The notes: a model not told the origin generated them from the sequence alone. 64,000 nt of DNA from an uncultured Paracoccaceae bacterium (GCA_947498985.1 CANMMF010000001.1:62001-126000), one strand, 5' to 3'; counted from the stretch's first letter, positions 19,736 to 33,095 are shown. A program made the numbers and translations.

Positions 19736-20890
19736 ATGTCCAAACGCGACTATTACGATGTGCTTGGTGTCTCGAAAGGCGCGTCCGCCGACGAGATCAA
19801 GAAAGCCTATCGCTCCAAGGCCAAGGAGTTGCACCCCGACCGCAACAAGGACAACCCCGACGCCGAGGCCAAGTTCAAGGACGCCAACGAGGCCTACGAA
19901 GTCCTGAAGGATGCCGAGAAGAAGGCCGCCTATGACCGCTATGGTCATGCCGCGTTCGAAGGCGGCATGGGGGGCAGCGGCGGCGGACGTCCCGGCGCGG
20001 GATTCGGCGGCGGAAATGCGGATTTCGCCAGCGCCTTTTCGGATGTGTTCGACGATCTCTTCGGCGATTTCATGGGCGGGCGCCAGGGCGGCGGTCAACG
20101 CGCCGCGCGCGGCTCCGACCTGCGCTACAATCTGCGCGTGACGCTGGAAGACGCGTTTTCGGGCCTGCAGAAAACCATCAACGTGCCGACCTCGGTGCAA
20201 TGCGAAAAATGCAATGGCTCAGGCGCCGAAGGCGGCGCCGAACCCACCACCTGCCCGACCTGTTCGGGGATGGGCAAGGTGCGGGCAACACAAGGGTTTT
20301 TCACGGTGGAGCGCACCTGCCCGACCTGTTCGGGACTGGGCCAGATCATCAAGAATCCCTGCAATGGCTGTGGCGGCAATGGCCGCGTGCAGAAAGAGCG
20401 CGCGCTCTCGGTGAACATCCCCGCCGGTGTCGAAACCGGCACCCGCATCCGGTTGGCCGGTGAGGGCGAGGCAGGCATGCGCGGCGGACCTCCGGGCGAT
20501 CTCTACATCTTCATCGAAGTGAGTCCGCACAAGATTTTCGAGCGCGAAAGCACCGAACTGCATTGCCGCGTACCGGTGTCGATGACGACAGCCGCGCTTG
20601 GCGGCGATATCGAGGTTCCGACCATCGATGGCGGCCGCAGCCGGGTGAAGATTCCCGCAGGCAGCCAGTCCGGGCGGCAGATGCGGCTGCGCGGCAAGGG
20701 CATGCCGGCCCTGCGCGGCGGCGGCGCGGGCGACATGTATATCGAACTTGCGGTGGAAACGCCGGTCAACCTGACCGGCAAGCAAAAAGAGCTTCTGCGC
20801 GAGTTCGAGGCGCTCAGCGAAGACAACAACCCGGAATCCAAGACGTTTTTCTCTTCGGTGAAAAACTTCTGGGACTCGATGAAGGGGTGA
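19736..20890 (+). CDS. dnaJ: Molecular chaperone DnaJ (Hsp40)
   Basis: 384 residues. J domain at the N-terminus ([20 protein letters not shown] with HPD at [10 protein letters not shown]), a Gly-rich linker, and a zinc-binding domain with the CxxCxGxG repeats ([32 protein letters not shown]), then the C-terminal client-binding domains. It stimulates DnaK ATPase and delivers unfolded proteins. AAGGAGG precedes the ATG. The 120-bp gap after dnaK holds a stem (GGGCCGG/CCGGCCC) without U-tract, so a dnaKJ transcript with partial attenuation is plausible. Confidence 0.99.
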   Translation: MSKRDYYDVLGVSKGASADEIKKAYRSKAKELHPDRNKDNPDAEAKFKDANEAYEVLKDAEKKAAYDRYGHAAFEGGMGGSGGGRPGAGFGGGNADFASAFSDVFDDLFGDFMGGRQGGGQRAARGSDLRYNLRVTLEDAFSGLQKTINVPTSVQCEKCNGSGAEGGAEPTTCPTCSGMGKVRATQGFFTVERTCPTCSGLGQIIKNPCNGCGGNGRVQKERALSVNIPAGVETGTRIRLAGEGEAGMRGGPPGDLYIFIEVSPHKIFERESTELHCRVPVSMTTAALGGDIEVPTIDGGRSRVKIPAGSQSGRQMRLRGKGMPALRGGGAGDMYIELAVETPVNLTGKQKELLREFEALSEDNNPESKTFFSSVKNFWDSMKG

Positions 20891-20899
20891 ATCTCCGTA

Positions 20900-20937
20900 C
20901 CGCGCCTTGGCGCGGAGGACCCTGTATTGGAGGGTCC
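20900..20937 (+). terminator. Two consecutive hairpins after dnaJ
   Basis: CCGCGC-CTTG-GCGCGG (20900-20915) followed at once by GGACCCT-GTATTGG-AGGGTCC (20917-20937), beginning 10 bp past the dnaJ stop. No U-tract, so a stabilising or weak terminating structure rather than a classic terminator. Confidence 0.5.
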
Positions 20938-21043
20938 GGGACATTCACCGGCGGAGCCCTGACCGAACCGCGCGCGACCGGATGCCTGGCAAGTCGATGC
21001 CTGAGCGATCGTGGCACCGTTTTCTCTGGTGCTGACCTCAGAG

Positions 21044-21080
21044 CCGGGGGCTTTATGCCCCCGGACCCCCGAAAGTATTT
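21044..21080 (+). repeat. Intergenic hairpin plus conserved tail, copy 2
   Basis: Stem CCGGGGGC/GCCCCCGG around TTTAT, followed by ACCCCCGAAAGTATTT. It shares the CTTTATGC loop region and the CCGGACCC..GAA.GTATTT tail with the element at 2152-2191. It lies in the 310-bp dnaJ-radC gap, which otherwise holds only the hairpins after dnaJ and no gene that I can support. Confidence 0.5.
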
Positions 21081-21200
21081 CCCAACCTGAGAAGCGCGCC
21101 CTGCGGGAGGGTGGGCGGGGCGATGTTTGCCTGCAAACGAGCGGCGCGCAGCCTCCTGACGTTAACCCCGTGCTAACCGGTTCCGCGCCAAGCTTGTCGC

Positions 21201-21959
21201 ATGGTTGGCTCACGACATTTCTCCGACACGCAGGCGGCGCTCTTTGACAGCGACGAGGCCGTTTTGCGGCCCGTCTCCCAGCCGCAACCTTCCTATCTCC
21301 GCGACCACCGCGCTCGTCTGCGCGAACGGTTCATGTCCGGCGGCGCCGATGCGTTGCCCGATTACGAGTTGCTGGAACTGGTTCTTTTCCGGGCCATTCC
21401 CCGCCGCGACGTGAAACCGCTCGCGCGCGCGCTGCTTGACCGTTTCGGCGATTTCAACGGCGTGTTGTCCGCCCCCGCCACGCGGCTGGCCGAGGTGTCG
21501 GGCGTCGGGGATGCGGTGGTCACCGAATTCAAGATCGTCGAAGCCGCCGCCCATCGGCTGGCGCAATCGAGGGTCCTCGGACGTCCCGTCGTCAGCAGCT
21601 GGGATGCGCTGATCCAGTATTGCCAGACGGCCATGGCGCATGGTGATATCGAACAGTTCCGCGTGCTGTTTCTGGACCGAAAGAACGTGCTCATTGCAGA
21701 TGAGGCGCAGGCGCGTGGCACCGTGGATCACGTGCCCGTCTACCCGCGCGAGGTGGTCAAGCGGGCGCTGGAGCTGAACGCCACCGCGCTGATCCTGGTG
21801 CACAATCACCCGTCCGGCGATCCCACGCCGAGTGCTGCCGATATCGACATGACCGACCAGGTGGCGCGGGCCTGCGATGCGGTGGGCGTCACCCTGCACG
21901 ATCACCTGATCATCGGCAAATCGCGCGAACTCAGCTTTCGGTCCGAAGGATTGATCTGA
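21201..21959 (+). CDS. radC: RadC-family JAB/MPN domain protein
   Basis: 252 residues. N-terminal helix-hairpin-helix segment (LAEVSGVGDAVVTEFKIVE) and C-terminal JAMM metalloprotease-like fold with the motif HNHPSGDPTPSAADID. Family historically called DNA repair protein RadC, but the repair role is doubtful and the biochemical function is open. Length is slightly above the usual ~225 because of an N-terminal extension. It follows a 310-bp non-coding stretch, transcribed alone and convergent with the PstS/OmpA hybrid. Confidence 0.92.
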   Translation: MVGSRHFSDTQAALFDSDEAVLRPVSQPQPSYLRDHRARLRERFMSGGADALPDYELLELVLFRAIPRRDVKPLARALLDRFGDFNGVLSAPATRLAEVSGVGDAVVTEFKIVEAAAHRLAQSRVLGRPVVSSWDALIQYCQTAMAHGDIEQFRVLFLDRKNVLIADEAQARGTVDHVPVYPREVVKRALELNATALILVHNHPSGDPTPSAADIDMTDQVARACDAVGVTLHDHLIIGKSRELSFRSEGLI

Positions 21960-21968
21960 CGCGCGCGC

Positions 21969-23528
21969 TCAGCGCACCCAGACCTCGACCCGGCGGTTGA
22001 CCTGCCGCCCCCAGGCGGTGTCGTCGCAGGCCATCGGCATGGCTTCGCCAAAGGCCTCGGTGGTGACCGCCAGCCGGTTCAGGTCCGCGGTTTCCGCCGC
22101 CAGCATCACCGCGTCGCGCACCGCCTCCGCTCGCCTGCGCGCGATGGACCGGTTGGCCGAAGACGGGCCATCGCCATCCGAAAACCCGACAAAGACAAGC
22201 TGCCGCCCGTCATATTGCCCCGCTTCCAGCGCCCGCGACAATTGCTGCACATTTGAGCGCGACTGCGCATCGAGCCGGGCCGACCCGGTTTCGAACCGAA
22301 ACGATGTGGTCAGGCGGCGCATCTGGCCAAGCCGTCGCGTCAGGCGCTGTAACTCCTGCAATCCCGACACATCGCGCGCCACGAGGATCGCATTGGCAAA
22401 GCGGTCGCCCTGCAGGTCCACGGGCACCTCTTCGGGCGCCTGATCCACAAAACCCGCGCGCCGGATCACGATCTGTGCCGGCTGGGCGCGGGTGAACGCC
22501 AGGAAATCCCGCGCCAGAGCAGGCAACCGCCGCGACGGCAGGTAGAGGAACATCGGTGCGGTGAGCGGGTAGTCCTCGGTCTTGATGCTGCGTCGGGCTG
22601 CGCGCAGCTGAAAGCCGCAGGGCCCCTTCAGGTGCAGCGGCTTGGCATTGCCGATCTCGGAAAAGCTCGCCAGCCCGATCCCGAACGGATCGCCCGCAAC
22701 CGCCTTCGCCAGAACGGCATTGTCGCCATGGCGCTGCACATCGGCGCGCAGCTTCGCCTGCCCCGCGCGCAGCAATCTGTCCTCGATCCCCTGCGCCAGC
22801 CCGGACGACGCATCCCGCAGATGCAGCACCACCGGGGCGTCCGGCCCCCCCAACTCGCGCCAGTTGGTCAGCCGCCCGGTCAGCACACGCGTGAGATCGC
22901 TGAGCGAGATCGTGTCGACCGGGTTGGCCGCCGCTACAATCGGCACCATCGCGTCCAGCGCCAGAACCCGCGAGCGGTTCGCTTCGGTGAGATCCCCGAG
23001 GCCTGCATCCTTGGCCAGCGCCACCTCTCCGGGACGGATTTCGCGCAGGGCCATGACCATGTCGGCCTCATCCGCCAGCAGGTCCGCAAAGCCCTCGTCC
23101 GTGTTGGTCACGCGAAAGCTGAAACGCCCGACCGGCTTGCCGTCATCCAGGCGTGACAGGGTGTAGACAAAGCGGTTCACGGTGTCCGCCGTCCGCTCCG
23201 CCGAAAGCCCGCTGCGCAGCGCAAAGGATTCCACCAGCGCCGGCATCAGTACCGCGCCCACCGTCGAAGAGCCCGAGATCGACAGTTCCGCCACAAAATC
23301 CGTAAGCGACGGGCACCCGGGCCCGTCACAGAGCACGCCAGAGCCATCCACAGTCAACTCGCCATAGCGGGTGCGCAGGCGATAGAACTCTCCGTCAAAG
23401 CCCAGAAGCGTGCCGGTCAATTCGATGGATCCGTCGCGCGAACGCAACGTGACATCGTCGGCATAGGCCGCACAGGTGCCTGTCACAAAGAAAAGTGCGG
23501 CGAAAACCGCCGCACGAAAGGCCATCAT
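21969..23528 (-). CDS. Periplasmic PstS-like / OmpA-domain fusion protein
   Basis: 519 residues. Signal peptide MMAFRAAVFAALFFVTGTCAAYA, then a phosphate-binding-protein-like (PBP type II) domain starting ELSISGSSTVGAVLMPALVE and running to about residue 340. The C-terminal OmpA/MotB peptidoglycan-binding domain has TTSFRFETGSARLD, VFVGFSDGDG and a final QVNRRVEVWVR. The fusion suggests a peptidoglycan-anchored solute sensor or binding protein; phosphate is only the family guess. No transporter genes adjoin. It ends 10 bp from the radC stop (convergent) and lies downstream of the hypothetical protein at 23550. Confidence 0.85.
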   Translation of the reverse strand: MMAFRAAVFAALFFVTGTCAAYADDVTLRSRDGSIELTGTLLGFDGEFYRLRTRYGELTVDGSGVLCDGPGCPSLTDFVAELSISGSSTVGAVLMPALVESFALRSGLSAERTADTVNRFVYTLSRLDDGKPVGRFSFRVTNTDEGFADLLADEADMVMALREIRPGEVALAKDAGLGDLTEANRSRVLALDAMVPIVAAANPVDTISLSDLTRVLTGRLTNWRELGGPDAPVVLHLRDASSGLAQGIEDRLLRAGQAKLRADVQRHGDNAVLAKAVAGDPFGIGLASFSEIGNAKPLHLKGPCGFQLRAARRSIKTEDYPLTAPMFLYLPSRRLPALARDFLAFTRAQPAQIVIRRAGFVDQAPEEVPVDLQGDRFANAILVARDVSGLQELQRLTRRLGQMRRLTTSFRFETGSARLDAQSRSNVQQLSRALEAGQYDGRQLVFVGFSDGDGPSSANRSIARRRAEAVRDAVMLAAETADLNRLAVTTEAFGEAMPMACDDTAWGRQVNRRVEVWVR

Positions 23529-23549
23529 GTAAGAGCCGCTTTCGCCTGT

Positions 23550-24530
23550 TTAACGCGAAGCGATTGTCAGGTCTTCGATCAGGTTTTTCAACACCAGAAA
23601 GTCACCGACGCTGTCGCAATCGGGCATGTCGAGCGTCATGTCCCGCACCCGCAGCCCGTTTTCGGAATGCAGCTCGAAGGTCTGCGCTTCGATCTGGGCC
23701 GCACAATTGCTGTCGGTAACCTCTGCCTCGACCGTGACGAGCACGTCACCGCCACGCGTGGCCGTGCCTGTGGGGAAGGAGTAAACCTCGACCATCAACG
23801 CTTCGGGCGCGTCTTCGCGGCCAAGCCGGGTCAGGAACCCGCCTTCACCCCGGGCCGCGGCAGTAAGGTCACCCGCGGCAGCGGCCCAGACATGGCCGTC
23901 GGCGAAATAGTCGGCGGAGAATTCGCGCGCATGCAGCTGCAGACCGGCCTCGCCTTTCCACTGCACCGCCACCCGGTCGTAAAACTCCAGCGAGGTCACG
24001 TCCGCCGAGGCCGTGGCCCCTTCGCCATCGGCAAAGGCGGCGATGAACATCGCGCGGTCGGACATGGCGGGGACCGAGATATTGAGCGTGCCGTCCGGCT
24101 GCATCACTTCGGTGAACATCATGCCGTGATGATGGATCGTGACCCGTTCGCTGGCATGGCAGGCCGCATCGAGCGTGATGTCGACCATGGCGCCCGCAAT
24201 CGGCGTGGCCAGCATGACGGTTTCGCAATCAAACCCGCTCTGCGCCGGTTCCGGCGGCAGGTTCGACAGATCGAGCGGCGCAACCTCCGGCTCCGTCGCG
24301 GCGGCAAGCGCCACCGTCTGGTCTGGCATGACCAGTTCCAGTTCGAGATCGTCGGGAAGCTGCGGCGCCACAAATGCGGAGGAGGCTTCAGTGATGTCGG
24401 TCACCTGCAACTCCGCCTCGACCGGCGCGTCCTGCCCGGGCAGCTTGGTGCCGTATTGCATCACATACCCGATGCCGAGCGCGCAGACCAGAGTCGCGCC
24501 GCCCAGAAGATAGCTTTTGACTTGTGCCAT
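23550..24530 (-). CDS. Hypothetical membrane-anchored periplasmic protein
   Basis: 326 residues starting MAQVKSYLLGGATLVCALGIG, one N-terminal membrane helix acting as anchor or signal, a Pro/Glu-rich linker to about residue 100, then a beta-rich region with a paired Cys arrangement (GFDCETVML, DAACHASERV). I know no characterised family. It sits between secA and the PstS/OmpA gene on the same strand, a position that suggests an envelope role, but this is only context. Stop and start of the two genes downstream/upstream are close (21 bp to the OmpA hybrid), so the two may be co-transcribed. Confidence 0.65.
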   Translation of the reverse strand: MAQVKSYLLGGATLVCALGIGYVMQYGTKLPGQDAPVEAELQVTDITEASSAFVAPQLPDDLELELVMPDQTVALAAATEPEVAPLDLSNLPPEPAQSGFDCETVMLATPIAGAMVDITLDAACHASERVTIHHHGMMFTEVMQPDGTLNISVPAMSDRAMFIAAFADGEGATASADVTSLEFYDRVAVQWKGEAGLQLHAREFSADYFADGHVWAAAAGDLTAAARGEGGFLTRLGREDAPEALMVEVYSFPTGTATRGGDVLVTVEAEVTDSNCAAQIEAQTFELHSENGLRVRDMTLDMPDCDSVGDFLVLKNLIEDLTIASR

Positions 24531-24668
24531 TCCGGCCTCCCGTCACAATTGTCCGGGAGCACTGTCGGCAAAGATGATGGCGGCCATGGGGCGCGCACGC
24601 GAAACCATTAAGGCATTCGCGCTGCGCATGAGACATCTGGATCAGGGCTCAGGGCCGCGGGCCGGGGA

Positions 24669-27470
<2,802 letters not shown>

Positions 27471-27655
27471 GGTCTGCCTGTCCTCATTGACACCGTCGTG
27501 AGCGGCCTCTGCTTGCCCGCCTCGCCCATGCGCCATATGTCGAAGGGAACGTTCGGCCTTGCAGAGCCTTTGCGGGTAGGTAAGGGTCGCTTCGAACAGT
27601 GTCAACGCCGCCCGCGCGAGGCGGCCCCGCGAATAACCCGAGAAGGACCTGAGAG

Positions 27656-28513
27656 ATGCCCACACGTTTGATGAAACACGTCCCCGCCATCGCGCTTGCG
27701 CTGGCGCTGGCAACCCCCGCGGTTGCGCAGGACGAGGCGGTCACCGCCGATACCGTCGTGGCCACCGTGAACGGTGAGGAGATCACGCTGGCGCATATGC
27801 TGATGATCCGCGCCAGCCTGCCGGACCAGTACCAGCAACTGCCCAACGATGTGCTCTGGGACGGCATCCTCGACCAGATCATCCAGCAGCAGGTGCTGAG
27901 CCAGGATGACGGCGCCGAAGAGACCCGCCGCGTGCGCGTGGCGCTGGAAAACGAGCGCCGCTCGCTGCTCGCCGCCGAGGTTGTCTCCGTTGTGGCCGCG
28001 GACGCGCTGACCGACGAAGCGGTGCAGGCCATGTATGAAGAGCAATATGTGAACGGCGATCAGGGCATGGAGTTCAACGCCTCACACATTCTCGTGGAAA
28101 CCGTCGAAGAGGCGCAGACCATCATCGAAGAGCTGAATGGCGGCGCCGATTTCGCCGAGGTGGCGCGCGCGAAATCGACCGGCCCGTCCGGCGCCAATGG
28201 CGGCGCCTTGGGGTGGTTCAGCGCCGGCATGATGGTGCAGGCCTTCCAGGATGCCGTCGAGGGGCTCGAGGATGGCGCGATCTCGGAGCCGGTCGAGACC
28301 CAGTTCGGCTGGCACGTGATCAAGCGCAACGAAAGCCGCGCCAAGGCCGCGCCCGCCCTCGACGAGGTGCGCACCGAGATCGAAGGCACGCTGCAGCAGG
28401 AGGCGGTTCAGGTCTTTATCGGCGAAGCGGTGGAGGCCGCAGAGGTCACCCGCACCGCCAAGGAAGACATCGACACGTCCGTCCTGTCCAATATCGAGCT
28501 TCTGGAGCAGTAA
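27656..28513 (+). CDS. Periplasmic parvulin-type peptidyl-prolyl isomerase
   Basis: 285 residues. Signal peptide ending [11 protein letters not shown] at about residue 24, a SurA/PrsA-like N-terminal chaperone region, then a parvulin domain ([49 protein letters not shown]) at about 140-235. It likely assists folding of exported or outer-membrane proteins, which fits its divergent position to secA. AAGGA precedes the ATG. The argJ ATG follows its TAA directly, so the two are co-transcribed. Confidence 0.92.
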   Translation: MPTRLMKHVPAIALALALATPAVAQDEAVTADTVVATVNGEEITLAHMLMIRASLPDQYQQLPNDVLWDGILDQIIQQQVLSQDDGAEETRRVRVALENERRSLLAAEVVSVVAADALTDEAVQAMYEEQYVNGDQGMEFNASHILVETVEEAQTIIEELNGGADFAEVARAKSTGPSGANGGALGWFSAGMMVQAFQDAVEGLEDGAISEPVETQFGWHVIKRNESRAKAAPALDEVRTEIEGTLQQEAVQVFIGEAVEAAEVTRTAKEDIDTSVLSNIELLEQ

Positions 28514-29737
28514 ATGGCCAAATACCCGCGTTCCCCGCTCGCGCCGGAGCGGTTCCCCGCGCTGCCCGTGATTGCCGGGGCGCGGTTTGCCACGGTGGCC
28601 GCAGGTGTGCGCTACGAGGGCCGCGAGGACGTGATGCTGGCCGCGCTCGATCCCGGCACGGTAGTGGCGGGCGTCTTCACCCGCTCCGCCACCCGCTCGG
28701 CCAATGTGCTCGACTGTCAGGCCAAGATCGCCCGTCACGACGCGGCGGGCGCGGCGATCATCGTCAACTCCGGCAACTCGAACGCCTTTACCGGGCGGGC
28801 GGGCGAAGGTTCCGTCGCGGCGATCTGCGACACGGTTGCGGGCGCGCTCGACCTGCCTGCATCGCGGGTCTTCACCAGTTCCACCGGCGTGATCGGAGAG
28901 CGCCTGCCGCATGACCGCATCACCGCCAAGGTCAATGATCTGGTCGCGGGGCTGAATGAGGCCGCGCTCGAAAAGGCCGCACAGGCGATCATGACCACCG
29001 ACACCTTTCCCAAAGGCGCCTGCCGGGAGGTCGATGTCTCGGGCACAAAAATCCGCATCGCCGGGATCGCCAAGGGATCGGGTATGATCGCGCCCGACAT
29101 GGCGACGATGCTGGTCTATATCTTCACCGATGCGGCGCTTTCGCAACCGGCGCTGCAGGCGCTGGTGAACAGCATCAACGCCCGCAGCTTCAACAACATC
29201 ACCGTCGACAGCGACACCTCGACCTCCGACACGCTTCTGATGGCCGCAACCGGTGCATCGGGTGTGGACGCAAGCGACAACGCCGATTTCGCGGCCGCAT
29301 TGGAAGACGTGATGCTGGATCTCGCCCATCAGGTGGTGCGCGACGGCGAAGGGGCCACGAAGTTTGTGACCGTTTCGGTGACCGGCGCGACATCCGACGC
29401 CGACGCCCGCACGCATGCGCTGTCGATCGCGAACTCCCCGCTGATCAAGACCGCGCTGGCGGGCGAGGACCCGAACTGGGGCCGCGTGGTGATGGCGGTG
29501 GGCAAATCCGGCGCCGCGGCGAACCGCGACACGCTGTCGATCCGGTTCGGCGACATCACCGTGGCCGAAAAAGGCTGGGTCGCCGAAAGCTACAAGGAGG
29601 CGGAGGGCGCGGCCTACATGAAGCGGGAAGAGATCGAGATCGGCGTCGATATCGGCCTCGGCTCCGGCGCGGCCACGGTCTGGACCTGCGATCTCACCCA
29701 CGGCTATATCAGCATCAACGCCGATTACCGCTCCTGA
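28514..29737 (+). CDS. argJ: Bifunctional ornithine acetyltransferase / N-acetylglutamate synthase
   Basis: 407 residues. Transfers acetyl from N-acetylornithine to glutamate in cyclic arginine synthesis. The autocleavage site is in PDMATMLVYIF, cutting between Ala197 and Thr198, where Thr198 becomes the nucleophile of the beta chain. SSTGVIGERLP and the GEDPNWGRVVMAVG stretch are also diagnostic. Its start codon touches the stop of the parvulin gene with no spacer. The NUDIX gene follows after 61 bp. Confidence 0.97.
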   Translation: MAKYPRSPLAPERFPALPVIAGARFATVAAGVRYEGREDVMLAALDPGTVVAGVFTRSATRSANVLDCQAKIARHDAAGAAIIVNSGNSNAFTGRAGEGSVAAICDTVAGALDLPASRVFTSSTGVIGERLPHDRITAKVNDLVAGLNEAALEKAAQAIMTTDTFPKGACREVDVSGTKIRIAGIAKGSGMIAPDMATMLVYIFTDAALSQPALQALVNSINARSFNNITVDSDTSTSDTLLMAATGASGVDASDNADFAAALEDVMLDLAHQVVRDGEGATKFVTVSVTGATSDADARTHALSIANSPLIKTALAGEDPNWGRVVMAVGKSGAAANRDTLSIRFGDITVAEKGWVAESYKEAEGAAYMKREEIEIGVDIGLGSGAATVWTCDLTHGYISINADYRS

Positions 29738-29798
29738 CCCCCTGGCTTCTTCTCTTCAAAAATACGCCCCTCACCGGCCTGCCACAGGAACCCGCGCC

Positions 29799-30197
29799 AT
29801 GACCATTGTCCTCGTTTCCGCCGTCGCGCTGATCGACGCCGATGGCCGCGTGCTGCTGGCGCAGCGTCCGGAGGGTAAGTCCATGGCGGGCCTGTGGGAA
29901 TTCCCCGGCGGCAAGGTCGAACCGGGTGAGACCCCAGAGGCCGCGCTGATCCGCGAATTGCACGAAGAACTTGGCATCGACACTTGGGCGTCCTGCCTTG
30001 CGCCGCTCACATTCGCGTCCCACAGCTATGATGATTTCCACCTGCTCATGCCGCTCTTTGCCTGCCGCAAATGGGAGGGCATCCCGAAGGCGCAGGAAGG
30101 CCAGACACTCGCCTGGGCCCGTGCATCAGAGCTGCGCGATTACCCGATGCCGCCGGCCGATATCCCGCTGATACCGATTCTGCGCGACTGGCTCTGA
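29799..30197 (+). CDS. mutT: MutT-type NUDIX hydrolase
   Basis: 132 residues, the standard size of 8-oxo-dGTP diphosphatase. Complete Nudix box from G39, with GGKVEPGE, EAALIREL and HEELGI matching GX5EX7REUXEEXGU. The N-terminal VSAVALIDADGRVLLAQRP and the GLWEFPGGK segment fit MutT rather than other NUDIX subfamilies. It removes oxidised dGTP from the nucleotide pool. Last gene of the parvulin-argJ-mutT run. Confidence 0.9.
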   Translation: MTIVLVSAVALIDADGRVLLAQRPEGKSMAGLWEFPGGKVEPGETPEAALIRELHEELGIDTWASCLAPLTFASHSYDDFHLLMPLFACRKWEGIPKAQEGQTLAWARASELRDYPMPPADIPLIPILRDWL

Positions 30198-30392
30198 GCC
30201 ATCCGGAACGTGCACAAACCGGCTTCGGCCCTGCACATTACTTAAGAAATTGGAAACAATCCGCGCGCTCGCGCAGGATATTTTCCAAAACATCCCGATA
30301 TTTGATCGATTATGACCGGAACATGTCGAAAAATTGTCGAAAAAAGAACGTCTTCAGCCTATGTTAACCAATAGTCATCTGGGGAGACTGAC

Positions 30393-30527
30393 ATGCTGCG
30401 TACCATCACTCTCGGCAGCTGCGTTTCGGTGCAGGGCCTGCTCGAAAAGACGCTGCCCGACGGGCGGATTGCCGTTCGCGTCGGGGATCGGGTGTTCACC
30501 GGGCTGCCGATCACCAAAGCCGCCTGA
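30393..30527 (+). CDS. Small conserved-looking protein, 44 aa
   Basis: A 45-codon frame starting at ATG 30393, with GGGGAGA seven bases before it. The product begins MLRTITLGSCVSVQGLLEK and continues LPDGRIAVRVGDRVFTGLPI, a compact beta-like sequence with no signal peptide. Codon use is like that of neighbouring genes. An AT-rich promoter-like stretch (30240-30370) precedes it and a strong terminator at 30551-30581 follows, so it looks like an independent transcription unit. I recall similar short proteins in Rhodobacterales but no function. Confidence 0.7.
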   Translation: MLRTITLGSCVSVQGLLEKTLPDGRIAVRVGDRVFTGLPITKAA

Positions 30528-30550
30528 GAACATCACGACGCAAGACACAC

Positions 30551-30581
30551 AAAATCCCCGCCGTTGACCGGCGGGGATTTT
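30551..30581. terminator. Bidirectional intrinsic terminator
   Basis: Perfect 13-bp stem AAAATCCCCGCCG / CGGCGGGGATTTT around TTGAC. The A and T ends give a U-tract in both directions, so it can serve the 44-aa gene (plus) and infB (minus, ends 30606). Confidence 0.85.
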
Positions 30582-30605
30582 GACGTTTTCAGAACCGCGA
30601 TACGA

Positions 30606-33095
30606 TCACGCGAGCGAGCGTTCGATCTCCTCACGCTCGAAGATCTCGATCACGTCATCCGGGCGGATATCGTCGTAGTTCTCGAACGCCATGCCGCATT
30701 CCTGACCGGACTGAACTTCGGGCACTTCGTCCTTGAAGCGCTTGAGCGTCTTCAGCGTGCCTTCGTGGATCACCACATCGTCGCGCAGCAGACGCACCCC
30801 GGCAGAGCGGCGCGCCACCCCTTCGGTGACCAGACAGCCCGCAACCTTGCCGACATTGGAGACCTTGAAGACCTCCTTGATCGTGGCGTAGCCGATGAAT
30901 GTCTCGCGCACCTCTGCAGAGAGCAGGCCCGAGGCCGCCGCTTTCACATCGTCCACAAGGTCGTAGATCACGCTGTAATAGCGAATCTCCACGCCCTTCT
31001 GGTTGGCAGTGTTGCGGGCGGACGCATTGGCCCGGACGTTGAAGCCGATGACCGGCGCGCCCGACGCTTCGGCGAGGCCGATATCGGTTTCGGTGATTGC
31101 ACCCACGCCGGAATGCAGCACGCGCACGCGCACCTCGTCGTTGCCGACCTTCTCCAGCGCCTGCACAATCGCCTCGGCAGAGCCCTGCACGTCGGCCTTG
31201 ACCAGCACCGGCAGTTCCGACACGTCCGCGTCGTCCTTGGCCTTCTGCATCAACTGCTCGAGCGTGGTGGCGGCCCCCAGTGCGGCGCGCTTTTCCTTGG
31301 CCAGGTTGGCGCGGTACTCGGCGATCTCGCGGGCCTGCGCCTCGGTCTCGGTCACGTTCAGCACGTCACCCGCTTCGGGCGTGCCGTTGAGACCCAGCAC
31401 CTCCACGGGCACCGAAGGCCCGGCTTCCTTGACGCGCTCGCCCTTGTCGTTGATCAGCGCACGGACCTTGCCGTATTGCTCACCGACCACAAAGATATCG
31501 CCCTGGCGCAAGGTCCCGTTCTGCACCAGAACGGTGGCCACCGGGCCGCGGCCCACATCAAGCTGCGCCTCGATCACAGCGCCTTGCGCGGCGCGGTCGG
31601 GATTGGCCTTGAGCTCGAGGATCTCGGCCTGCAGCGCAATCGCTTCGAGCAGCTGATCGAGACCCTGACCGGAGATCGCGGAGACTTCGACATCCTGCAC
31701 TTCACCGGACATCTCTTCGACGATGACCTCGTGCTGCAGCAGATCCGTGCGCACCTTGGTCGGGTTGGCTTCGGGTTTGTCGATCTTGTTGATCGCCACG
31801 ATCATCGGCACCTGCGCGGCCTTGGCGTGATTGATCGCCTCGACCGTCTGCGGCATGACCGCATCATCGGCGGCGACCACAAGAACCACGATATCCGTGA
31901 CCTGCGCACCGCGCGAACGCATCGAGGTAAAAGCCGCGTGGCCCGGCGTGTCGAGGAAGGACAGAACCGTGCCGCCGTCGGTCGTCACCTGATAGGCGCC
32001 GATATGCTGGGTGATGCCGCCGGCTTCGCCCGCGGTCACCTTGGCATCGCGAATCGCATCCAGAAGCGAGGTCTTGCCGTGGTCGACATGGCCCATGATC
32101 GTGATCACCGGCGGGCGCGAGATCAGGTCCTCTTCCTTGTCCTCGACCTCCTTGATAACGTCCTCGACATCGGCGTCGGAGACGCGCGTGACCTTGTGGC
32201 CGAACTCTTCGATGATCAGCTCGGCGGTGTCCTGGTCGATGGTCTGGTTCTGCGTCGCCATGATGCCGTTGTTCATCAGCGCCTTGACGACGTCGCCGAC
32301 CTTTTCGGTCATCCGGTTGGCCAGTTCGGCCACGGTGATCGCCTCGGGCAGCTGCACGTCACGCACCACCTTCTCGCGGCTCTGCTGTCCGCCCATCGCC
32401 TTCTGACGCGCCCGCTCCTGCTTGCGCTTCATCGCGGCCATGGATTTCTGACGTCCACCCTCGCCGCCCAGCGCCTGGTTCAGCGTCAGCTTGCCGGACC
32501 GGCGGCCGCCATCGTCGCGGCCCTTGCGACCGCGCTCTTCGCGCTCGTTCTTGCGCGGCGTGGCAGCCGGTGCGGCGGTGCGCGACCGCGGCTGTTCCTT
32601 GGCCGCGGGCGGTGCCGCTGCGGGCTCTGCCGCGCGCTTGGCGGCTTCGGCGGCCTCGCGGGCCTTGCGTTCTTCTTCCTCGGCCTTGGCCTTGGCGCGC
32701 TCTTCGGCCTCGCGCTGCTCGCGTTCCTTGGCCTCCTTCTCCGCACGCATCCGGTCACGCTCTTCGGCGCGGGCCTTTTCCTCGGCTTCGCGGCGGGCGG
32801 TTTCATCCGCCTCGCGGGCCTTGGCGGCCTGCAGCGCCTTCAGGCGACGCTCCATCTCCGCATCCGAGATTCCCGCCGGGCGCTTGGACGCGCTCGGCGC
32901 GGCGCTGGCGGCCTGGGACGGGCCGGCGCCCGGCTTCACACCCGGTGCGGCACCGGGCTTGGGCACCACAACGCGCTTGCGCTTGGTTTCCACCACGACG
33001 TTCTTGGTGCGGCCATGGCTGAAGCTTTGCTTCACATTGCCCGAACGGGCCCCGCCACGCAGACCGAGTGTCTTTTTGCCGTCGTTATCGCTCAT
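30606..33095 (-). CDS. infB: Translation initiation factor IF-2
   Basis: 829 residues. GTPase that places initiator tRNA on the 30S subunit. A long, charged Ala/Lys/Glu/Arg N-terminal region (residues about 60-230, likely helical) is followed by IF2 N-domains and the G domain with [27 protein letters not shown] and [12 protein letters not shown], then domains II-IV ending [14 protein letters not shown]. Its ATG overlaps the stop of the ylxR-type gene by 4 bp. Last gene of the rimP-nusA-ylxR-infB operon. Confidence 0.99.
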   Translation of the reverse strand: MSDNDGKKTLGLRGGARSGNVKQSFSHGRTKNVVVETKRKRVVVPKPGAAPGVKPGAGPSQAASAAPSASKRPAGISDAEMERRLKALQAAKAREADETARREAEEKARAEERDRMRAEKEAKEREQREAEERAKAKAEEEERKAREAAEAAKRAAEPAAAPPAAKEQPRSRTAAPAATPRKNEREERGRKGRDDGGRRSGKLTLNQALGGEGGRQKSMAAMKRKQERARQKAMGGQQSREKVVRDVQLPEAITVAELANRMTEKVGDVVKALMNNGIMATQNQTIDQDTAELIIEEFGHKVTRVSDADVEDVIKEVEDKEEDLISRPPVITIMGHVDHGKTSLLDAIRDAKVTAGEAGGITQHIGAYQVTTDGGTVLSFLDTPGHAAFTSMRSRGAQVTDIVVLVVAADDAVMPQTVEAINHAKAAQVPMIVAINKIDKPEANPTKVRTDLLQHEVIVEEMSGEVQDVEVSAISGQGLDQLLEAIALQAEILELKANPDRAAQGAVIEAQLDVGRGPVATVLVQNGTLRQGDIFVVGEQYGKVRALINDKGERVKEAGPSVPVEVLGLNGTPEAGDVLNVTETEAQAREIAEYRANLAKEKRAALGAATTLEQLMQKAKDDADVSELPVLVKADVQGSAEAIVQALEKVGNDEVRVRVLHSGVGAITETDIGLAEASGAPVIGFNVRANASARNTANQKGVEIRYYSVIYDLVDDVKAAASGLLSAEVRETFIGYATIKEVFKVSNVGKVAGCLVTEGVARRSAGVRLLRDDVVIHEGTLKTLKRFKDEVPEVQSGQECGMAFENYDDIRPDDVIEIFEREEIERSLA

